Below are positions 36,800 to 49,927 of a stretch of DNA of 64,000 bases, one piece after another; within the stretch, counting starts at the first letter, position 1, and every line of letters begins with the position of its first letter. The notes under the pieces were generated by a model that had not been told where the DNA came from, did not search any database, and worked only from the letters and a program-made list of their open reading frames with translations. The stretch is from Microvelia longipes (Eukaryota > Arthropoda > Insecta > Hemiptera > Veliidae): NCBI GenBank assembly GCA_018340805.1, contig JACMZG010001914.1, forward strand, positions 30,590,899-30,654,898, read 5' to 3'. Both the position numbers and the translations under genes were made by a program.

Positions 36800-37048
36800 T
36801 GTTACACCCAAATCTAACAAATAGATTGTTTCCTTTTGTAGTCAAACCTAATAAATATAATTATTTCCTTTTGCTGCCAAACCCAATAAATATAATTATT
36901 TCCTTTTGCTGCCAAACCCAATAAATATAATTATTTCCTTTTGTTGACAACCCCAATAAATAAAATTGTTTCCTTTTTTAGCCAAATCCAAGGAATATAA
37001 TTATTTGCTTTTGTTGCCAAACCCAACAAATAGAGTTGTTTCTTTTGT
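36800..37048 (+). repeat. 36-bp minisatellite, ~6.5 units
   Basis: Unit TGCTGCCAAACCCAATAAAT then ATAATTATTTCCTTTT; the middle units are nearly identical. Confidence 0.9.
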
Positions 37049-38330
37049 GAACTAATATTTTTTAGATTAAGTCCTGGGATGATTGTACCAACTAATAATT
37101 TATGTATAAATTGTTGTTTCTAGGATTAAGTGGTGAGATTGTGATATATTTTGTTTGAAGTTACCCCAAAAAAGAAAGAAGATTCTTTTATATGAATGGC
37201 TTTTAAGATTTTCCAAAAGAGGTATTATTACATGCATTTACGAAAATAATTATTTGTTTAACTCCCAAGATAACATGGTTCTTGTTTGGTATTTTAATTA
37301 ATAATTGGAACTAATCATTCTGATATGCTTCATACCACTACATACTTATACAATTTAGTAATACTAATACTTATTACAATTTTTTGTCGTGTATTTATTT
37401 TATTGTATTAATGTTCTAAATTTTATTACAATTTTGTTAACTCTATTTTATCAATTTTTAATAACTTTTATCAACATTTATTAAAAATTAATGTGGGATA
37501 ACCTAAATTTCTCTAATAACTCTGTTTCAAAAAGAGGCAAGCAAAATTGTGCCAGTGGTAGCAGGATTGAACAAAAGTAAATGTAGCGCTTTCATTTTGG
37601 AAATGGTTGATTTATTACAAATTTCGTAATTCATAAGTGCTTGTCATATTGCACCTTAAAATATTTCTTAACAATCTTAAGTAGGCAAAGAGACTAGTAC
37701 TTAGAGAGAGGACTTAAGTAAAAAGATGTGATTAGGAGTCTAGAAGTGAGACAGTTTCCTGTGGGTGCCATAATGGTTTTTACTCCTACTAGAGTCTCTA
37801 CAGAGGGATATTAGAGACTCTCCACCCCTCTGCAACCCATATTGCAAGTTAGGGGTACCCTATTTTACAGAGAAGTTGTATTAAATTACTTTATACAACA
37901 CAGATTATTAAAGAATATATGTGATAGATAATAATTACAACTTATTTTATATTAATTTATTTTAGACTTTTTTTTAGATTTTAATTTAATTTAATTTATT
38001 AATTTATTTTACAACTTATTTTAGATCTTCTTCTAAAAACTCACTAACACTTTTCACTAAATCAAAGCAATATTGTTACAGTTAATTTCTGAAATGCTTG
38101 TTAATGCTATTTATGTTGTAACATAAATAGCATACATTCTGTATTAAGTTACAAAATTAAGCAGTGTTAATATTGATTCTAATAATAATACTTAGGTATA
38201 CTACATAATCTTTGGCTTACTACAAGTTACCTTTACACAGGGAAATTACAAATATAACATATTAATTATAAGAAGAAATAACTATGACAACAATTTTAAA
38301 TAAGTATAAATAAAGAATATATTATGTGGC
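37049..38330. other. AT-rich intergenic DNA
   Basis: No gene. 37,740-37,870 is less AT-rich, with AGAGTCTCTA and TAGAGACTCT in inverted arrangement. Confidence 0.45.
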
Positions 38331-38660
38331 TCAAGTATTATATGGTCCAAGTAGACCAATGCCATAAAAATGCTTTGTTGGAAAAGCAGTGGTTGCATCA
38401 CTTATACTATTAAGTGTCTTAATTCCAATATAGTTATTAGACAAAGCCGTCATTTTTAGTCTATGTAATGGGAAATTTATTTTTGAATCACTTCTAGTGG
38501 AGTATTTGTGGTCTTTTCTTTTTCTAACCAGATCCACGTGGTGCTTATAGATCTCAGTTGCAGCAGCTAGGATGAAAATAGCTGGTAATATCAAAATTTT
38601 CAAGTCCTTGAAGTATTTCTTGGAACAAATGATTACTAGACTCAGTCCTGAAACTCCATT
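38331..38660 (-). other. Unrecognised membrane-like open frame
   Basis: The minus strand reads GLSLVIICSKKYF, then LKILILPAIFILAAATEIY, then a basic tail ending GPYNT-stop, open back to about 38,660. A TTTCAG precedes it in a phase compatible with the OATP gene's last intron. It could therefore be an alternative or decayed terminal exon, or the last exon of another gene, or chance. No homology is claimed. Confidence 0.25.
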
Positions 38661-39390
38661 TATTTATCCTGTCCTTCCCCTCTCAGTTACACATGCGAGG
38701 ACATCCTTATAGACTGGTTTGGTTAGTAAATATCCTAAAACTATATTGAAATCCCTTTGCTGGTTGAAGTTAAAATGTTCATAACAGGACTAATTTAAAA
38801 AATAAAATTGTAATTGTAATTGATAGACACTGGATTGGAGACTAATACTAATAATATTACAATAAAAGATAAAAATTTTCTAATTAACCTCAGAAAGCCA
38901 TGCCTTGCTGAGGAAGAATTGATTAAGTGTAAAGGCCAACCTCTCTCAGTTTAATTATCATCTTAATGCTTAAGAAAGGTCGCTAAAAGGAATTTTCTTT
39001 TCTTAGTTGGAGAAATATAGTCGAATATATCAAACCTACCAAATGACTCTTAGTAGAAGAGGTTTAGGCTAAGGAATCAGGGCTGGTAAAAAGTGGTAAC
39101 TATAGAACCTATTTGTCTGGTTCTGCCTCCCTCCCCCCTATTACTACTATTACTGCTACTACATTTTCTAATATACTTGGTATTTTTGTGTGCTATGCTT
39201 TTATTTTAAACCAAAAACATGCTATAGTAACTCATTGACCTGGGATTAATTATTTTAAGAATCAATAAAACCTTTGGCAGCATAGTCTTAAGGATTTGCT
39301 AATAAAAGAAAAAAATCTTCCCACCAAATGCAAAATGGTTAAAATTGGTATTTTAAATTGATCATGTATCAATAAGTTCATTGTCTTATC
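38661..39390. other. Unassigned intergenic DNA
   Basis: No gene or repeat family recognised. Confidence 0.4.
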
Positions 39391-39392
39391 AT

Positions 39393-39532
39393 GTTTTACT
39401 TCATCATGTGTGTTTTACTTCATGATGTGTGTTTTACTTCATGATATGTGTTTTACTTCATGATGTGTGTTTTATTTCATGATGTGTGTTTTACTTCATG
39501 ATGTGTGTTTTACTTCATGATGTGTACTTATT
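39393..39532 (+). repeat. 19-bp minisatellite, ~7 units
   Basis: Unit GTTTTACTTCATGATGTGT, almost perfect (one ATGATA and one TTTATTTC variant). Confidence 0.93.
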
Positions 39533-40190
39533 GGCGTTACATAGCTTTAGTTTGATCTCAAAAATTCCTCTGTTTTATTTCCCAAACTACAGCTTGGATA
39601 AAAATGAATTCAATTTGGACCTTTCTTTTATTCTGTTCTATTTTATGTACTAAAATTCTAAGATATTTGTTGATACAATAAAATTTATTTTTTCTGTCTC
39701 TGGGAAAATAATCCTAATATATTATGCAAGGCATAGAGGAAGGTATACAGTGATGCAAGGAATATAATTTTTAAGATAATATAATTTATTTTATAATTTC
39801 AGCTTGTTAACTCTTCCCCATAAACTGTAGTTTTTAAAATTGTTAATTTTTCAATTTGGTTATAAATATTAAAAACAAAATCATATTTGTAATTTCATTT
39901 TATTTAATACAATTAATGTTTAAGTACAAAAGCACCTTATTAACTAGTTCATATGAATGAAAGAAATCAGTAGCTATTTTACCATAATGAATATTACCAT
40001 GATTCTTACTTGTAAAGTAAGGTTTTGTCAAATGTTTGAGAAAATTATTGTCCAAATTAATAATTATTGTTCCATGGCAAAAATGGGAAACTTATGAGCT
40101 TAGTACACATAATAACGCAGTGCGTTAAAGAGATTCTTCTTCCTTTAATGTTACTCTCTTGTAACATTAATTAATTATTTGGTTGCTGAT
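39533..40190. other. Unassigned AT-rich DNA
   Basis: Nothing recognised. Confidence 0.4.
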
Positions 40191-40194
40191 AATT

Positions 40195-40802
40195 TTATAT
40201 ATTATAAACACGTGACTCATTTTTTACTGCTTCAAACCATTTTTTTAAAGAATAGATCTTAAATAATGAAAAAAATATGGTCTGCCTATCCAAAGTGTCT
40301 TCATATGATTGCGACCACTTAAAATTTTTGAAAATCGCCCAAATATTAAACTGTTTGAAATAAGTGGTTCCCTGTTGGTTATATGCCAATGTGTTTATTC
40401 ATTAAAGTGTTTTGGCATTCACTAAAGCATCCAAAAAATTGTTAATTTATCCAAAGTCGGCAAATTTCTTTTACAAAAAGTCTACATTTTGTGCATTTTT
40501 CAGGTCATTTTGCAAATCCTACATTTTAGGTTCTAGTTATCCGATTTTGACAAATAAAGACTTGATTTATTAGAAATTTTATCAGTTTTAAAAATGTTTG
40601 GTAGACGACCAACGGGTAACAACTTATTTAAAAAATCAAAAATTTATGAGATTTTCTACAATTTTGAGTGTGCGCAATCATATAAAGGACTCCACTCTGG
40701 ATAGGCAGATTTTTTTTTCATCATTTAAGGTAGATTTTTAAAAAGGTTTGGTTTAAAGCAGTACAAAATAAGTCACTTTTTTCAGGTCCGGCTCCTAGAC
40801 TA
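40195..40802. mobile_element. TIR element, ~600 bp
   Basis: GTGACTCATTTTTTACTGC and TTCAAACCATTTTTTTAAAG on the left are matched inverted by CTTTTTAAAAAGGTTTGG-like sequence and GCAGTACAAAATAAGTCAC on the right. TGGTCTGCCTATCC is mirrored by GGATAGGCAGA. Same family as 28,207-28,668. Confidence 0.75.
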
Positions 40803-41580
<778 letters not shown>

Positions 41581-41654
41581 GTACAAAATTTTTGTTCCAT
41601 GATGTTTATATGGGGCTCAATGACTTTATGTATAATAAGCTGTGTAGGCTTCCG

Positions 41655-41895
41655 CGGTTATTGTCATAAAGATTTAGGTCTTCCGGTGGTGACCGCGTCA
41701 ATGTAGATGAAGAATCCGACATTTCCCTTCCACTGTGGGAGGCATCTTCAGGGATGTAAAACATCAAGTTCAGCTTTGTAGAACATTCCATGATGTTTTA
41801 CATTCCTGAAGATGCCTCCTACAGTGGAAGCAAAACGTCAAATTCTTCATCTACATTGACACGGTCACCACCGGAAGACCTAAATCTTCATGACT
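41655..41895. mobile_element. Foldback repeat with hammerhead-like cores
   Basis: The left arm (about 41,660-41,766, minus) and right arm (41,790-41,893, plus) are inverted copies containing TTCCGGTGGTGACCGCGTCA and its complement. Each arm also has CTGAAGATGCCTCC, ACAGTGGAAG and a GTC downstream. CTGAnGA, a short stem, (G)AAA and GTC is the order of a type I hammerhead ribozyme as reported in Penelope-like retroelements. One arm has GGGAAATGTC, the other GCAAAACGTC, so the second core is altered. Only about 25 bp separate the arms. Confidence 0.5.
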
Positions 41896-41947
41896 TTATG
41901 TATGTTTCATTATTTGAAGAGAATGTACTTCGTAAATAAAGCTTATT

Positions 41948-41957
41948 TTTATTTATT
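41948..41957 (-). terminator. Possible poly(A) signals of the OATP gene
   Basis: Two overlapping AATAAA on the minus strand, about 50-60 bp after the OATP stop codon. Confidence 0.45.
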
Positions 41958-42008
41958 TATAACGGTATTTAGCCTTAAATATATATACAAACCAATGCAC
42001 CTTTATAG

Positions 42009-42208
42009 CTATATTCCATTCAAATTATGATGATTTTTATTGATATTTGTTTCTATGATTTCTTCAGTCAGTTTATCAGTTTCTTTTGGTTCCTCTGTTG
42101 GTTTCTTCATCTCTTTCATTTCTTCTGCTACTGGATCATCAAATATAGGCAAGTTTTTGACATAATACCAAACTCCCAGATCTAGTAGAGTTCCTATCGT
42201 TACAAACA
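42009..42208 (-). CDS. OATP terminal exon
   Basis: Encodes the last TM segment ([20 protein letters not shown]) and a Glu/Lys-rich cytoplasmic tail ending NLNGI-stop. Acceptor TATTTTTCCAG; phase 1 agrees with 47614-47513. Confidence 0.88.
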
Positions 42209-42411
42209 CTGGAAAAATATTTATAATTATTATGAAGTTATATATTATTATTATTATTTATGTGTAAGTTATGAAGTTATTATTATATTATTATTCCCAC
42301 CTAGCACAGGTGGGAGTTTACATTAAAAAAATGTAATAATTAGTATAATATGTTAAGAGGCCTAGCTACAGCTTTGCCCTCCCCCCCCACAAGATATTTT
42401 TGGGGGCCCCT

Positions 42412-42462
<51 letters not shown>

Positions 42463-45400
42463 CATCATCATTACTTATAGCTTGAGTTTTCTGAATGTCC
42501 AAAGAAAATGCGCAAAAACATTAAACATTTTATTATTTTAACTAGCGTAAATTCTCTGCAGTGCTGATTTTGGAATGATGACCATAGTTCTGTACAACCT
42601 ATGGGATAAGTATGCTTGATTCTTTTGAAATATCTAAATATACGGCAAATCCGACTGTGGGCCCTGCGATTTGATTATGCTAAAATAAAATAAAATAAAT
42701 AAATAAATAAATAAACACTTTATTATTTTGTACAAAAATGATTACAGTAACATTTATTAATTCTATGAATAGTACAAAAAAAAATGGGGGGTAGTCAGTT
42801 TTTCTTTAACTGTTCTTCCCTACCACCCTTTTTTAAAATTATAGAAATAGTTCTTTATTTTTTTGATAAGTGAATAAAATAGTCTTCATATTTTGTTTGA
42901 ATACATTTTCAGATTTTTTAAAGAGTTCAGGAGGTATTTTGTTTAGGAGTTTAGGAGCAAATCCAGAAAATGAACTTTCAAATTTTGCTGTTCTATGCTG
43001 CTCTATATTAAATGTCATCTTCGAATCTCTTATACATACTTCATGTATTTCTGACCGTAGTTTTAAAAGGGATCTTAGATAATTAGGTTCCTCAGATATT
43101 ATGATTCTGTATAACATGCATGTTGCATGTAGGATCATTCGGTTTTTCATATTAAGGATGTTATGTTCAATTAATTTGGGAGAAATATGTTCCTTTCTAG
43201 AGTAACCCCAAGCATACCTTACACATGCATTCTGTACTTTCTGTATTTTGTAATACAATTCATTAGATAAATGAGGACCATATACAAAGTCGCAGTAATT
43301 AAAATGAGAAAGTACTAGTGCATCAGTCAGCATCCATTTTTTATCAGAATCAATAAAGGTTTTTACAGAATACAGATATTTTAAATAACCCCAAGCTTTG
43401 CAGCATTGTTTTATTACATGTTGTTCAAAGGTAAGATGGTTATCTATTAAGAGACCTAGATTTCTAGAACATGTTACATTTTTCATGTCAATACCGTTTA
43501 GTTGTATTGTAGGAGTAGTTATAGATGGCAATAGTTGTCTAGACGATATTATGATGATTTCGGATTTGTCAGGATTTATTTTGAGTCCATGCGATACTGT
43601 CCATTTACTCAGTGCTTCAAGATCACTCTCCAGGTCAAGTTTGATTTCATTCACAAGAGATGCCTGAGCAGATTTTTGTAGTTGTGTATCGTCAGCGTAC
43701 TGCCTGACCAAACACTTCTGGATGACTTCAGGAGCACTTAGGATGTAAATTATAAAAAGCAGAGCTGCAATAGGACAACCTTGAGGTACTCCCTTCGTCA
43801 CACTAAGTGGATTTGATAAGATGTCATCAAGAAGTACACGTTGAGTTCTGTTTTTAAGGAGAGATATAAACCAATCTAATGCAGTTGACTCTATTCCAAT
43901 ATAAATAAGTATGGCAATGAGCAGTTCATGATTGATAAGATCAAAAGCCTTTGAGTAATCTAATAGAGCAATGACTACCATTTCACCCCTATCCAATGCC
44001 CTACACGCATCATCTATAACTTTAAGTAACGCTGAGCATGTGCTATGATATTTCCTGAATCCTGACTGTGTATCTGGCAATATGTTATTTAAATCTAGAT
44101 GTTGCTGTAGTTGAATAATAACTGCCTTTTCTGTAATTTTATGTAACACAGGTAGAATATTAATAGGTCTAGTATCATTCATACAATTAACATTGCTTTT
44201 TTTAGCTATTGGAGTTACTATAGCAGATTTCCAGGTAAGTGGCACAATACCTTCTATTAGGGAAGAGTTAATGATATGAACAATAGGTTCGGGGTGGCAA
44301 TTCATTATTATTGAAATCATTTTCCTTGATATCATGTCAGATCCTGTAGCATCAGATTTAATAGATTGTATATGTTGACAAATTTCTTTGGCATCTATGG
44401 CTTTAAAGGATGTAAGCTTTGAATTTAGATCTTTCTTCTGATCCATATAGTTATTTATTAAATCGGTATCAATTTTATTTCCTTGGACATCATTTATATA
44501 AAAATTGTTTAGATCATTACAGGAAAATTTGTCTTCTGGTAGGGTTGGGTTACTTTTCATTTTAATTCCTAGATGTTTAATTGCTCTCCAGAATGATTTG
44601 GAATTATTTCTTGTATTTTTTTGAACCCATTGTATATAAGCAGTCTTTTCAGCTCTGATCGCCTTAGATGTTTGTTTTTTTAGGTTAATGTAATTTTCTT
44701 TTAATACTTTTGAAATATTTTTAGTTTTATTTTTTATCCATTTTCTGTGAGCATTATCTCGTAGTCTTTGCATTTTTTTGATCACAAATGTAATGTATGG
44801 AGGATTTTTTTTATCGTTGATATTAATTTTTTTAATTGGGGCACAAGATTCGAATATGTCTAAAACTAGTTGATTAAATATGTTAACTTTAGCATCAATA
44901 TCACTTTCTAGGTACACCTTTTGCCAGTCCATCTCCATTATTTTGTTTTTAAATTCATTAATATTAAAATTAGAAAAGTCTCGAATTGTGATACATTTTT
45001 TTGATGGTTTTTCTAGATAGATTGATATCTCACAATCAATAAGAGAGTGATCTGATATATCATTAGCATCTCTTATGTTTACTTTTACCAGGTGGTTCCA
45101 TTTAATAGGAATAGCAATGATATCAATCAAACTCTCTGAGGAGTTAGTCACTCTTGTAGGAAGTTTTACAACTTGTATTAGTTCAAACATATTAAGTATG
45201 TTATTTAAAAAATGTACATCATGATTATTTGAAAGGTAATTCACATTGAGGTCGCCTAGTAAAATAATATCACATTTATACTTACTATTCATATATACTA
45301 AGTTATCTTCTATTTCAGTTAGGGCACCATATGAGATATTTGGTGCTTTATATAGTACTCCTATGACTAGTTGTAATTCTTTGCACTTTGCCTCTATCCA

Positions 45401-48400
45401 GATTGTACTATGCCCCAAAGGAGTGCCATTTGTTAGTAAAAGATAGAGCATGGCTTCAACTAGGTGCTCTAGGACTTGATGATGTTAAGAAAGACTGTAC
45501 TATAATCTAATTTGTCCCTGTTTATAGATAAAATATCCTGCCAAGTTTAACTGAGTGCTCTCCGACTTGATGATGTTAAGAAAGACTGTACTATAATCTA
45601 ATTTGTCCCTGTTTATAGATAAAATATCCTGCCAAGTTTAACTGAGTGCCCTCCGACTAGATGATGTTAAGAAAGACTGTACTATAATCTAATTTGTCCC
45701 TGTTTATAGATAAAATATCCTGCCAAGTTTAACTGAGTGCCCTCCGACTTGATGATGTTAAGAAAGACTGTACTATAATCTAATTTGTCCCTGTTTATAG
45801 ATAAAATATCCTGCCAAGTTTAACTGAGTGCCCTCCGACTTGATGATGTTAAGAAAGACTGTACTATAATCTAATTTGTCCCTGTTTATAGATAAAATAT
45901 CCTGCCAAGTTTAACTGAGTGCCCTCCGACTTGATGATGTTAAGAAAGACTGTACTATAATCTAATTTGTCCCTGTTTATAGATAAAATATCCTGCCAAG
46001 TTTAACTGAGTGCCCTCCGACTTGATGATGTTAAGATAAACTATACTATGTTTCAACGGAGCCCCATTTATAGGTAAATGATACATCACAACTAAGACAA
46101 AGGCCCTGCGATTTGATGATGTTCAGATTGACTACACTTATCTTTAATTTATTATAGACCTAATTTAAAGGTAAAATACACAACACATACTCATCCAAAA
46201 TATAGGTATGAGCTCCATTCATTTAAATAAAATAATACTGCAAAACAAATTTTTTTATGTCAACTTTTGGGATGTCAACTTGTTACAGGATGACCAGAAA
46301 TGGAGTCCATTGTAATGGAGTAAAAGAAAAAATAAATATTTCAGGATAAGTAATTTATACTTATAAGTTTATAGAATTCTCGCATTTTAAATTAAATTAA
46401 AAACAATGAGTTCAATTTTATAAGAAAATACGTCATATTATTAGGCTATGGCCATTTCCTACACTGTGGGAATCATCAGGCTAATAATAAACTTTAACAC
46501 TACAGTAGCAACTAGAAATCACAGAACATAAAGTAACTAGAATTAAATAAGTCTAGAAATTAGATAAAATAAAATAGCACAGATATAGTAAAATAAAAAT
46601 AACTTATTAATAATTTAAAATATTTTAATAAAATATTAAAAATACTTATTAATAAATATTAAAAAATATTTAATTTTTATTTGATTTCTAGTCTTATGTA
46701 ATTGTAGTTAATTTGCTTTCCGTGATTTTTAATTGTGAATGTAGATTTTAAGTTAATTATTAGCCTGAAATGGCTAATAATAAACTTATTATTTGGCATT
46801 ACAGTAAGGTGAAATGACCATAGCTTAATTATATATAGCTTATTTTCATATAGACTTGAAGTCATTGTCACAATATAATTGTGCGAGAGACAATATATTG
46901 TGTCAACTATTCATGTTAAGCATAACTCGGGTGGTATCAAATAATATAAATTGAGGTCATTGTTTTTAATTTAATTTATAATAAAAAGATAAGCGCAATC
47001 AAAGTTCATTGTGCACAGGAGAAACGAATAAAAACACGTTTAAGGATAAGCTTAATGAGTGTGCATTGTAACAAAAGGAAAGATTTAATATATGTTAAAG
47101 GATAATCATAAATGTGAATTGAAACTGAAGAGAATAATATATATGAGAAACCAATTAAAAGGTATTAAAAACTCTTGAAATGGATAAATCAGTTTTTTCC
47201 TATGTATCTATGGTATAAATGAGGAAAAGTAATGAAATATGGTATTGAGAAAGGAAATAAGTTAGGTAAATTTCCTTTAGAATGCTTGCTTTCTTGCTCA
47301 CTAATCCTATTCTTGCTAAGATACTCGGTTTATGCTTCATAACTGAAATAATAACACTTTTACTTGTCAATTTTTCAGAGGAAGTGTTGTATACCTATAT
47401 TGTTGTATACCATAGGTTCAAGAATTTAAATTCTCCAAATATTTTCCCAAATACATTTAATCTACTGCTCTTTTGTGAAAATGGTTTTTTCATTTCTTTT
47501 TTTTAAACATACCTGCTGATGTAAAATTAAGAACAGTCCTGAGTTGAGATCCATCATATAGCCAGCAGTTCCCCTTCCCCGAGCATGTTTGACCCCACAC
47601 TATGCATGTTGTATCTTGAAAGAAAATCAAAGTGTTAATGACTTGCAAAGTTTTTGTTATTATTTAAATGGAAAAAGGCAATTCTACATACCAGCTTTGA
47701 TCTCAACAGATCAGAGTTTATCTAACAATTTTCTACCCCTTATTACTATAACTTTAACTAATTGATTGGTAACATGAGTTGTTTAACAAGGGGCCCCTTC
47801 TACAACCCGTGGCGCTAATTTAAACTCATTCTTCTCCATTTAAAAAAAAAAAAAAATTTAAATCCCCCAAAAATATGTATGATGCTATCTGTGCATTCTC
47901 CCTCCATGATTACACCATTAACAAGCCATTAAGTTCTGGCACAACTTTATGGCCAGAAACCAACGAGATCAACATCAGAGCTTGGTACACAAATTAATTT
48001 CCACCTTATTAATTAGCAACTGACCTGATCATCATTAGAGCCTCATATATAAATTAATTTTCTCCTTACAGACCAACAACATTGATCAGTGTCAGTGCCT
48101 GTATAAAAATAAATTCTTTCAGTGTAAATAATTGGTTACTTTTCTTCAATCTTTTAGTTTAAATCATGCTACTTAGTTTATTGTTTCTCAGTAGATTTTG
48201 TATTTTGATTAGTGTTTTCTTTATTTCTCTGCTATTGAGGAGCTTTCGATAGTTACCTATTAGATGTCCAAATAGTATAGGTGATGGTATGAAAGCGAAT
48301 GCACTCATGAACAGAACACCCAGACCCATTGCTGCTGACTTGTCTTTCTCATCTACACATCTGCAACATGGAAATACATTTCTGTTGAAATCTAAACAAT

Positions 48401-49594
48401 TCTTTACACCAACAGTATAATGCATTTTCACTATTTTCAGAACTGTAATCAATGAGATTTGTCTAAATTTCTTGAAGGTCTCATAAGGAATAGGTTAGTC
48501 CTTGATACTGGCCTGCAGTATGCATTACTCATGCATGCCCATGTCTTTTGAAATCCCTACATTAAGAAGGGGAAATCAGTGGTGTAATGTTTAGAATGCG
48601 TGCCTACCACCCAAACAGTTTGGTTCAATCCCTCCAGTCAAGTCAAGACTTCCAGGATTTCTATGTGAGGAATGGAAATGTTTACATGTGTCTTCTTTAG
48701 GAAGGGATCGTGTATGTTTATTGTAAGCATTTTATTTACCGACGAAAGATTTATTTATTTATATTAAATAGTTCTGACTCTATGTGTGATTTTATCTTAC
48801 CTCTATCTGCCAAAACCTGATTCTAGAACTCCTACCTTCTTACTTGTAGTAATTTGTTAGCTTCACAAAGTTTCTCCTAGTTTTTTCTTTTAGTATTTTT
48901 ATTTATTAGTTGAGAAAATCTTTTAATCAATTTCTTTTTATCATTGAATAGTGCTATTTATAGGCAAGAAACTTACCTGACAGAAACCAAAAAGTTGGAC
49001 GCTCTTCCTGTTGCTCCAGTAAATTTAGTGGCACACATAACAGCTAGGAAGAGTATAAGTACAGTTTTGCAATCAACAGGACAAGGTCCCTGTTGGGCCC
49101 AACCTCCACTTCCGGTTCCATCAGGGTTATTTCCAATACAGGCACAGTTTCGAAACGTCTGAAATCATAAATAATAAAGCTGGCTCTGTAATTAAATTAT
49201 TTAATAAGAGGAGAGAATTTTTCTTATTTATCGCTCTATCATGTACTATTTATTAAACATTGTGTTTATTATATCTATTATTAATTATGACACGTACCGT
49301 TGTTTTAGAAGTTGCATTTACAAGTTCTTCAGTGCACCCAGCATGACATGCTGATACATATGTTATACCGTTACCGCAAACTGGTGCATATTTGGTAAAT
49401 TCGCAGTTACATGATGCTCTACATGTTGCGTTTAGATCTAACCTAAAAACATTTATAAAATTATTATTAGCGAATTCCCAAACAATGAACTTATGAGCTT
49501 GGCGTCTTGGAGAGGGCGAAAGGGGGGGGGGGTTAAGATTTGGAGGAAGGATACTGATGAAGAATATCAATATATTCTAGTATAATATATATAT

Positions 49595-49668
<74 letters not shown>

Positions 49669-49680
49669 TATATATATATA

Positions 49681-49734
<54 letters not shown>

Positions 49735-49740
49735 ATAATA

Positions 49741-49819
<79 letters not shown>

Positions 49820-49828
49820 TATATACAT

Positions 49829-49927
<99 letters not shown>

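Noticed and set aside
36800..37048. Regular 36-bp repeats resembling a CRISPR array
   Set aside because: The units are contiguous with no unique spacers, and the genome is eukaryotic.
45452..46130. 91-bp units as promoter monomers of the adjacent LINE
   Set aside because: The LINE is truncated within its endonuclease, so the array is outside its 5' UTR; a related unit also lies beyond its 3' end.
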